A stretch of DNA of 16,358 bases from VAZQ01 sp036522235 (GTDB lineage: Bacteria; Pseudomonadota; Alphaproteobacteria; Rhizobiales; Xanthobacteraceae), in the NCBI GenBank assembly GCA_036522235.1, contig DATDGG010000151.1, positions 1-16,358 on the forward strand, given 5' to 3'. Position numbers and translations under genes: made by a program. Under the pieces are notes generated by a model. It made no database searches, was not told the DNA's origin, and was given only the letters and a program-made list of their open reading frames with translations. Every line of letters begins with the position of its first letter. Position 1 is the stretch's first letter. Positions 1-5,686 of this stretch are shown one piece after another.

Positions 1-63
1 CTGTTGACCGAGCCGCTCATCGCGGACCATCTCGGTGACTCTCCCCGCCGGGAGGCCGCGTAA
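1..63 (+). CDS. possible 3' end of an upstream gene (partial)
   Basis: Reading from base 1 in frame 1 gives 20 sense codons and then TAA (61-63). The peptide is LLTEPLIADHLGDSPRREAA, with ordinary coding-like composition. No frame here can be followed upstream, so the family cannot be recognised. It may be the C-terminus of a gene truncated by the window edge. If the tRNA-Gly-like fragment at 265-289 is an attachment site, an integrase gene would be one candidate, but nothing in these 20 residues shows that. The call rests only on an open frame of 60 bases, so confidence is low. Confidence 0.3.
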   Translation: MLTEPLIADHLGDSPRREAA

Positions 64-235
64 AAAATGGTGCTTGGCGACTCCTGCGCTTGATCGTCGA
101 GGTGCTCGTCGATGCGATTGCCCCCAAGCCTGACATGCAAAGGTTGCACGCCCCGCGAAAAACATTCGATGCCACCTTCGCGAGCCACCCAGAAAACGCG
201 CCCATCAAAACCCAATCTGGTAAGTTAGCGCCAAT

Positions 236-249
236 GGGGGGCACCCCCC
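236..249. repeat. G6-CA-C6 perfect palindrome
   Basis: Six G (236-241), CA, then six C (244-249) form a perfect inverted repeat that could extrude as a very GC-strong hairpin. It lies 15 bases upstream of the tRNA-Gly-like fragment. There is no T-run, so a classical terminator is not evident. Its role is unknown. Confidence 0.5.
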
Positions 250-264
250 GGGGCAGCAAGGGAC

Positions 265-289
265 GGTTCGATTCCCATCGCCCGCTCCA
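265..289 (+). other. tRNA-Gly 3'-end fragment, possible att footprint
   Basis: The 25 bases contain the T-loop core GGTTCGATTCC, then CATCGCCCGC and TCCA. The latter matches the 3' acceptor strand CGCCCGC, discriminator T and CCA of bacterial tRNA-Gly, whose 5' acceptor strand is usually GCGGGCG or similar. The match stops inside the T stem: the 5' side (GACGG) does not pair with CCCAT. No GCGGGCG acceptor strand or anticodon arm lies about 74 bases upstream, so this is not a functional tRNA. A 3'-end tRNA copy is what a tyrosine recombinase leaves at the far end of an integrated element. No integrase is visible in the window. Confidence 0.5.
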
Positions 290-450
290 AAGCCTTGCAA
301 CGATTTCAGGCAAAGATCCGTCCTGCGCTGCGCTCAGTTCGTCGGAGAACGCCCCGACAACGATGCTCGGCAAGTCGGCAAGCGCAACGGTTCGATGTCC
401 CTGTGGTCGGGGCAGCGGGGCAGGAGCGCGCCCTGCAATTTCGCGACCAC

Positions 451-470
451 GATGTGACGACCATCACATC
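451..470. promoter_or_regulatory. Crp-type operator, TGTGA-N6-TCACA (site 1)
   Basis: The sequence GATGTGA-CGACCA-TCACATC has a perfect 7-bp inverted repeat around a 6-bp spacer. It contains the exact Escherichia coli CRP core TGTGA-N6-TCACA at 453-468. The same core recurs at 5337-5352. Its centre (460.5) is about 261 bases upstream of the caspase start at 722, so either the transcript has a long leader or the site acts from a distance. The match to the Crp consensus is seen directly; control of the caspase operon is inferred. Confidence 0.65.
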
Positions 471-576
471 GCGATCGAGCCGATCCCGTCAAGCTCCCGA
501 GCACGTGCAGGCGATCGGAGCTTCCTCGCCAATACGGGAGAACGACCGTGACGACCAGCCGGCGGTGCGACAGTCA

Positions 577-606
577 TTGCGAGAAGTGTCTCCGCAACGG
601 TATAGT
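577..606 (+). promoter_or_regulatory. candidate sigma70 promoter for the caspase operon
   Basis: TTGCGA (577-582) and TATAGT (601-606) are separated by 18 bases and resemble -35 and -10 elements. The start of transcription would be near 613, leaving about 109 untranslated bases before the ATG at 722. The Crp-type site would then centre near -152, too far for simple class I or II activation. This is a pattern match only. Confidence 0.3.
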
Positions 607-721
607 TGTAGGCCTGCGGAAGCTGGCGCTTTGCCGGAGTGTATGGGTGCCGAAATCGCGAGACCCGTCCCTTGCATGTCGGGTCCTCGATCGAACCGAT
701 TTGCCAATGACGGAGTTGCGA

Positions 722-3700
722 ATGTCGGCCGGCGCGATGACCTTGGCTGCTGACGCGATCACCCGGGCGGCTGCTGGTGTGGCGCGTTTTCTGCTCCTGC
801 TTGGGCTTGTGCTTGGGCTCGCCGCCATCTGGACGACAGGCGCTTGCAACGCAGCCGAGCGACGCGTGGCGTTGGTCGTCGGGGCTGCAAGTTATCTGCA
901 CGCTACTGCGCTCGCCCACACGCTCGACGACGCACGCGACATTGCGGCGGCGCTCAAGCGGCTCGGCTTCGAGGTCGATCTCGTTCTCAACCCCAACCGT
1001 GCCGACCTCGAAGCTGCGGTACGCCGTCTGGGCGAGAAATCGCGCGGGGCAGACGCCGCCCTGTTCTATTACGCGGGTCATGCGATCCAGTCGCAGGGCG
1101 TCAATTGGGTCTTGCCGATCAGCGCGGATATCCAAAACGACCGCGTGCTCCGCTTCGAGGCGCTCGACCTCGACGCGGTGCGCGAGCAGGTCGAGGGATT
1201 GGCGCGTGTTTCGCTCCTGTTCATTGATGCGTGCCGCGAAGACCCATTCAAGCAGCGCCTGGGAGGCGCGCGCCAGGTTACCCGGAGCGGTCTCGCGGCC
1301 GTCAATGCCAATGTGAGCGGCACCTATATCGCCTTTGCGACCTCACCCGGAACGGTCGCGGCGGACGGCAACGGCGCGCACAGTCCGTTCACCGCGGCGC
1401 TCTTGCATTACATCGAGACGCCCGGCCTCGAGCTGGCGCAGATGATGGCGAAGGTGCGTGCCGACGTGGAGGAGGCGACCGACGACCGGCAGATTCCCTG
1501 GGACCAGTCGAGTCTCAAGGGCGACTACTATTTCAATCCCGCCGGCACCGACAAGGCTCTCGAAACGACCGTCCGCGCGATCAATGGCCCCAATCCGCAG
1601 ATCGACCTCGATGCGCTGTTCTGGGAATCCGTCGACAGGAGCAAGCCCGCGGACTTGAACGCATATCTGGGCAAGTTTCCGGGAGGAATGTTCGCAGAGC
1701 TTGCGCGGAACCGGCTGGCGGAGCTGAAGGCGGTGCCGGTCACCCCTTCGGTACCGCCGAATCCGAAGCTGCTGGAGGCGCTGGCGATCGTGCAACACTC
1801 CACGTCGCAGAAGGTGCGTGAGGACTTTGCGGCCGCCTATCAAGCCGCCAAGGACCACAAGGCGATCACCGGCTATCTGTCGAGCGGCCAGGCCATTCGG
1901 GTTGCCGAACGGCAGAGCGCGTCCGAGGCCGAAGAGAGCGGTCTGGAGGCTTGCGAGGTTCTTGCCGGCGCGCCCTGCCTGCTGGTCGCGCTGGACGACA
2001 GCGTGCCATTCACGAGCGACAGCCAGCCGCGCACCATGCCGCGCGTGCATTATGTCGGAACGTTCAATCCCGAGCGCGTCCCCTCCGTCCAGCGGAGCGT
2101 TCGTCAGCGACCCGATGTCGTGGGTTACGTCGCGGCGTCCAGTCCGAAGGCGGCCGCCTATAGTCCCTTTGGCCGGCTATTCATCGCCACGGGCGCGCAG
2201 AGCTTGCGTGATGCGGAGCAACAGGTGCTCGCACTCTGCAACGAGGATGCCGCGCGCCTCAGTCAGGGTAGCCCATGCGTTCTGTATGCTTCGAACAATG
2301 ATACCGTGCTGTCGCGCCGATCGCGAACGCCGATCACGCCGGCCACCGTTGTGGCGCAACCGGAGACCGCCAAGCCGGTCCCTGTCCAGCCGCCGGATGC
2401 CGCCACCTTCCATGACGCCTTTGTGGCGCTGATCGAGCGCGCCCTTCCTGCGCTCGCAGCCACGGCACGCGACAACACGGTCAAGAATTTCGAGCAAGCC
2501 GCGATCCACAAGGCGATTGCGGTCCACAGCAAGGACAGCGGGTACTTCCGCCTTATGGGCTGGCCGGCGGCCGATGCCGTCGAGGAGGCTACGCTCGAAG
2601 GCTGCCAGAGCTACTACGGCGAGCCCTGCGCGCTTCTGGCGGTGGACCAGGCGGTGCGCGTCGGCGCCGACGGGGCGCTGGTGGCGCGCGACATGCCGCG
2701 GGTCCGTTACCAGGGCAGCTACGATACACGTCAAATTCCCGCGATCTCCGCGGCCGTCCGCGGCCGCGCCGATCTCCAGGGCTATCCCTCCGCCAGCGGA
2801 CCCAAGGCCATCGCTTTTCATCCCTGGGGCCAGGTCTATGTCGCCTACAGCGCGACCGGCCAGAACGAGGCGGAAGCGAACGCGCTCTCCCTTTGCAACG
2901 GCGAGCCGACCCGCAAAGGACAGGGTGGTCCCTGCTATCTCTACGCGTCCGGCAGCGAGGTGGTCTTTCCCAGGCGGCTGCGGCTGCCGAAGACGCCGGC
3001 CCCAGCCTCAGCTCAAAATCTCAACCCGCCGGTCGCCACGCCGGTCACCGCCGCCGACGGCACGGTCCTCGATTCGTTGCTCGACCGGCTGGCGGCGAAA
3101 TCGCGCCCGCCGACCTCGATGGCAGAAGCCGCACAGCAGAAGATAGCGCACGAAGCTTCAGCCAAAGCCTACCTCGCGTTCCAGGCCGCGCCCGGTCACA
3201 GAGCCATCGCCGCCGGCCTGAATGCCGCCGCCGGAGCCTCCACTATAACAACGGCGTACGGGGAAGCGACCGCCGAGGCCGCACAAGCCGTGGCGCTCGA
3301 GCGATGCCAGGTATTGGTGGTCGACCCCTGCAGCTTGATCGCCTTTGATCGAAACGTCGTGGCGGCGGCAAGCCAATTGCCGGTGCGCGACATGTCCAAG
3401 CTGCACTATGAGGGCTCATTCGATGTGGCGATGATTCCGGGATTGGCGGGCTCGGATCGAAATCGGTCCGACGTCGTGGCCTACGAGCGCGCGCCATCGC
3501 CAAAAGCCGCCGCCATCGACAATGCCGGAAAGTTCTTCGCCGTTTCGGCGGCGAAAAGCCAGGCCGAAGCAGAGGGCGGGGCGCTGGCAAAATGCGGCAA
3601 CGCTGGTTGCTATCTCTACGCAGTCGGGAATCGCGTTGTGCTGCCGAAGCGCTGGCATGAACGGCGACCGCTCGGCAATTCGCTGGCCGATGTTCTGTCC

Positions 3701-4228
3701 TATGCCATGATATCGAGCGCCGCCAAGCTAGCCGGCGATTTCGGCGGGTGGAAGACGCACAAGGCAATAGTTCTGTTCCCCGAATTGCCCACGATCTGGA
3801 GCGGCAACAACTACTCGTCAGGTGAAGCCGCTGAACGGGCCTCGCTCGAAGCCTGTGGCCTTAGATTCAATACGACTTGCACCACCCTTGTGGTCGACGA
3901 CAAGCTGGTCGCCAAGGATCCATCAAGCGCGCCGCGACCCAGCATGCCGCGTTTGACCTATCAGGGACCTTACCGGCCCGAGATGGTGCCGCTATTCGAC
4001 ACGCTGCCGCAGGTAGCGCGCGACTATGCCAGGATGCGAGGCCCAAAAGCGATGGCCATCCGACCCGCGGGACCAAAGATCACCGCCGAATCGGGTGCGA
4101 CCCTGGCCGAAGCTGAAGCCAAGGCGCTGGCCAAATGCACCGATCCGGACTCACCCTATCCCTGCTTTATCTATGCCGCCAACGACACCGTCATCCTGCC
4201 ATCGCGACGAACGGAGCCCGGACCATGA
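722..4228 (+). CDS. exported caspase-family (peptidase C14) protein with four Cys-rich repeats
   Basis: This 1168-aa protein is a bacterial caspase homologue (orthocaspase). The ATG at 722 was chosen because GGAG (712-715) sits 6 bases upstream and an export signal follows (hydrophobic residues about 20-37, likely cleavage near A44/A45). Starts at 707 or 548 lack such a site. The caspase fold begins with RRVALVVGAASY (about 47-58). Catalytic His120 lies in YYAGH and Cys171 in FIDACRED, spaced as in C14 peptidases. A segment ending in WDQSSLKGDYYF closes the domain. After a linker (about 295-335), four repeats of about 150-155 residues start at 379, 596, 826 and 1013, each with four conserved Cys. 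The protein should act outside the cytoplasm, where the Cys could pair. The last bases overlap the next gene as ATGA. Caspases cleave after basic (orthocaspases) or acidic residues; the specificity here is unknown. Confidence 0.9.
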   Translation: MSAGAMTLAADAITRAAAGVARFLLLLGLVLGLAAIWTTGACNAAERRVALVVGAASYLHATALAHTLDDARDIAAALKRLGFEVDLVLNPNRADLEAAVRRLGEKSRGADAALFYYAGHAIQSQGVNWVLPISADIQNDRVLRFEALDLDAVREQVEGLARVSLLFIDACREDPFKQRLGGARQVTRSGLAAVNANVSGTYIAFATSPGTVAADGNGAHSPFTAALLHYIETPGLELAQMMAKVRADVEEATDDRQIPWDQSSLKGDYYFNPAGTDKALETTVRAINGPNPQIDLDALFWESVDRSKPADLNAYLGKFPGGMFAELARNRLAELKAVPVTPSVPPNPKLLEALAIVQHSTSQKVREDFAAAYQAAKDHKAITGYLSSGQAIRVAERQSASEAEESGLEACEVLAGAPCLLVALDDSVPFTSDSQPRTMPRVHYVGTFNPERVPSVQRSVRQRPDVVGYVAASSPKAAAYSPFGRLFIATGAQSLRDAEQQVLALCNEDAARLSQGSPCVLYASNNDTVLSRRSRTPITPATVVAQPETAKPVPVQPPDAATFHDAFVALIERALPALAATARDNTVKNFEQAAIHKAIAVHSKDSGYFRLMGWPAADAVEEATLEGCQSYYGEPCALLAVDQAVRVGADGALVARDMPRVRYQGSYDTRQIPAISAAVRGRADLQGYPSASGPKAIAFHPWGQVYVAYSATGQNEAEANALSLCNGEPTRKGQGGPCYLYASGSEVVFPRRLRLPKTPAPASAQNLNPPVATPVTAADGTVLDSLLDRLAAKSRPPTSMAEAAQQKIAHEASAKAYLAFQAAPGHRAIAAGLNAAAGASTITTAYGEATAEAAQAVALERCQVLVVDPCSLIAFDRNVVAAASQLPVRDMSKLHYEGSFDVAMIPGLAGSDRNRSDVVAYERAPSPKAAAIDNAGKFFAVSAAKSQAEAEGGALAKCGNAGCYLYAVGNRVVLPKRWHERRPLGNSLADVLSYAMISSAAKLAGDFGGWKTHKAIVLFPELPTIWSGNNYSSGEAAERASLEACGLRFNTTCTTLVVDDKLVAKDPSSAPRPSMPRLTYQGPYRPEMVPLFDTLPQVARDYARMRGPKAMAIRPAGPKITAESGATLAEAEAKALAKCTDPDSPYPCFIYAANDTVILPSRRTEPGP
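1856..4212 (+). repeat. four tandem protein repeats inside the caspase gene
   Basis: Repeat units start at 1856, 2507, 3197 and 3758, each with H(K/R)AI. Each has two similar halves of about 50 residues with the pattern KA-A ... EA ... AL(E)xC ... PC-L-(Y)A-V. The halves are joined by a linker such as DMPRVRYQGSYDTRQIP; the counterparts are TMPRVHYVGTF, DMSKLHYEGSF and SMPRLTYQGPY. Each unit ends near LP(K/S)R or FPRR. All 16 half-site Cys positions are kept (four per unit). The half pattern recalls the DUF4189 type, but that relation is a guess from residue spacing. Units have diverged to low identity, so they are old duplications rather than recent copies. Confidence 0.8.
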
Positions 4229-5007
4229 AGCGCGCATTGATTGTTGCCTCGGTGCTGCTCTTGTCGGTCGGCGCGCTGTCCGCGTCGGCGCGCGCGCAGG
4301 GCGCCATCATCGAGACGTTGGACGACCTGAAGAACGTTCCGGAAGCGCCGGGCTTTCGCGGCGGCCTGCCGGCCTCCATCGACCTGTCGTCGACACTGCC
4401 GCCGCCGGCCGACCAGGGATCGAGCGGGTCGTGCACCTCCTGGGCGATCACCTATGCGGCGGCATCGCAGGCGCTGCGGCGTGCCGGGATCGGTCCCTCG
4501 CTTCGGCTCAGCCCCTCCTTCACCTACAACAAGCTGGCGCGCGACTCTATGTGCCGATTCGGCACGGCCACATCGGAGACCCTCGACATGCTGCGCGACG
4601 TCGGCGCGCTTCCGTTCGAGAAATTCGTCTATGACGCCGGCTGGTGCGGACGCTTGGCGACCGACGCCGAGCTGCAGGAGGCGGCCAAGTATCGCATCAA
4701 AAGTTGGAGCAAATTGGACGCGCGCAAGATCGAGGACGTGAAGGCCCAGTTGGCGCGTGGCGTCCCGGTGGTTTTCGACATGCGCACCAACGAGCAGTTC
4801 CATGACCTCAAGGGCAGCGGCGTGTTCGATTTTCCCGGGGTGATGAGCGGCGGCGGCCACAGCATGATCGCCATCGGCTACGACGACGCCCGCAAGGCGT
4901 TCCGCATCCAGAACTCGTGGGGCCGCAAGTTCGGCGAAGGCGGCTACGCCTGGCTGGGCTACGACTTCTGGACCCGCAATGTAGGGGTCGGCTACGTGAT
5001 CGATTAG
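4225..5007 (+). CDS. exported papain-like (C1 family) cysteine protease
   Basis: This 260-aa protein starts at 4225, where its ATG overlaps the caspase stop (ATGA) behind GGAG (4213-4216), so the two are translationally coupled. A signal peptide covers about residues 1-25 (hydrophobic 5-17, SARAQ cleavage region). The papain fold is plain: oxyanion Gln64 in ADQGSSGSC, nucleophile Cys70 in SGSCTSWA, His212 in SGGGHSMIAIGYDD and Asn230 in IQNSWG, followed by a GEGGYAWLGY strand. Only about 35 residues separate the predicted cleavage site from Gln64, so the long inhibitory propeptide typical of papain zymogens is absent. It is probably active in the periplasm or outside the cell. Its neighbour, a second cysteine protease of another clan, suggests a joint role such as processing or activating one another. 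The substrate is unknown. Confidence 0.9.
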   Translation: MKRALIVASVLLLSVGALSASARAQGAIIETLDDLKNVPEAPGFRGGLPASIDLSSTLPPPADQGSSGSCTSWAITYAAASQALRRAGIGPSLRLSPSFTYNKLARDSMCRFGTATSETLDMLRDVGALPFEKFVYDAGWCGRLATDAELQEAAKYRIKSWSKLDARKIEDVKAQLARGVPVVFDMRTNEQFHDLKGSGVFDFPGVMSGGGHSMIAIGYDDARKAFRIQNSWGRKFGEGGYAWLGYDFWTRNVGVGYVID

Positions 5008-5455
5008 CCGGCGCAATCGCGACAAGGTCCGCCAGCGTCGCATCAGAAGCATCGACGATCCAGACTTGACGAATGCAGCGACGACATCCGGGTTGCTTGC
5101 CCGCATCGAAGGAATGGACCAGCGGTCCCGCAAGCTTACCATGCTGCCATGCGTGTGGTGCCGGGTGCCGGCCAAAGGGCGGCCCGAACGTGCATCTGCA
5201 TTATTGCCACATCCAGCCCGGGGACGCGGAGAGCCGTTGGTCGTCATCAACGCGTCTTGGCACGATCGAAAGCCCGTAAGCGCAGACGCCGTGGTTCCGT
5301 CCACCCTCCGCCGCGCCATGAAAAATCTGCGCCGAATGTGAGCCACCTCACACACCTCGCGGTCAAACAGATCGAAGATGCAACCGAGGGCGATCGCGTC
5401 ATGTGCCGCCTCGCCCCACCGTGAGCTTCGCTCAACCATCAGAGTGGAGGCGGAC
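5008..5455. other. 448-bp intergenic region with a Crp-type site
   Basis: Short open frames on both strands show no domain, no good ribosome site and no plausible composition, so none was called. No strong terminator hairpin with a T-run follows the papain-like gene. The only clear element is the TGTGA-N6-TCACA palindrome at 5337-5352, about 100 bases before the next start. The region is thus likely a promoter zone for the following operon. Confidence 0.6.
5337..5352. promoter_or_regulatory. Crp-type operator, TGTGA-N6-TCACA (site 2)
   Basis: TGTGA-GCCACC-TCACA is an exact match to the CRP core and the second copy in the window (site 1 at 453-468). Its centre (5344.5) lies about 111 bases before the ATG at 5456. 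A weak -10-like GAAGAT (5374-5379) would put the start of transcription near 5386, with the site at about -41.5 as in class II activation. That placement is speculative. Recurrence of a perfect 10-base palindromic core before two adjacent operons is the main evidence. Confidence 0.65.
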
Positions 5456-5653
5456 ATGAAACATCGATTTTCGATCGACATCATAGCGGCGCCCGTCATG
5501 GTCATCGTGGCCGTTGCGGTCGGAAGCCTGAGCTTGACAACCGGCAAATCAGGAGACGCCGACGTGGCGGGAATTGCGAGTGCCCGCGGGGAACCCGCGC
5601 CAATCGTACTCGCCCAGTACAATCCCTGCCCAAATGGCAAATGTCGAAATTGA
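5456..5653 (+). CDS. 65-aa membrane or secreted peptide ending in CPNGKC
   Basis: The start ATG at 5456 follows GGAGG (5446-5450) by 5 bases, a near-ideal ribosome site. The peptide has a short basic N-terminus (MKHR), a hydrophobic stretch (about residues 9-27), a small polar linker rich in Gly/Ala/Asp, and then APIVLAQYNPCPNGKCRN. LAQ could be a processing point releasing a tiny peptide with Cys58 and Cys63 (C-x4-C), which might form a disulfide loop or bind metal. No family was recognised. It is followed after 33 bases by the polytopic membrane protein gene and preceded by the Crp-type site, so the two likely share an operon. The gene is probably real because of its ribosome site and context; its function is unknown. 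Confidence 0.65.
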   Translation: MKHRFSIDIIAAPVMVIVAVAVGSLSLTTGKSGDADVAGIASARGEPAPIVLAQYNPCPNGKCRN

Positions 5654-5686
5654 CAGACTCTTCTTGTCCCTTCGGGAGGAACAGTC

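Larger units (their letters stand above)
64..721. other. gene-poor leader region before the caspase operon
   Basis: No convincing gene was found here. Open frames exist on both strands, but their translations are Arg/Pro/Ser-rich with no recognisable domain, and none has a good ribosome site. An open frame does run in phase with the caspase gene from 548, but residues before Met 722 look non-coding. The stretch holds, in order: a G6/C6 palindrome (236-249), a tRNA-Gly 3'-end-like fragment (265-289), a Crp-type palindrome (451-470) and a possible sigma70 promoter (577-606). About 100-250 bases of untranslated leader would precede the caspase gene. Confidence 0.6.

Noticed and set aside
216..289. 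complete tRNA-Gly gene
   Set aside because: The 5' acceptor strand, D arm and anticodon arm cannot be found, and the T stem does not pair fully. Only the 3' fragment is present.
17..373. 118-codon minus-strand frame over the tRNA-like fragment
   Set aside because: Its WSGRWESN segment is simply the reverse complement of the tRNA-Gly 3' end, a well-known source of spurious protein calls.
548..721. N-terminal extension of the caspase gene from ATG 548 or ATG 707
   Set aside because: There is no ribosome site at either ATG. The extra residues are Arg/Cys-rich and precede a proper signal peptide. ATG 722 has GGAG at 6 bases.
464..1135. 223-codon open frame on the minus strand
   Set aside because: It overlaps the caspase domain coding region in antisense, with no motif and no ribosome site evident.
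5066..5341. 91-codon frame in the gap after the papain-like gene
   Set aside because: It has no ribosome site, no domain and unusual composition, and it ends in the Crp-type site. Not supported as a gene.
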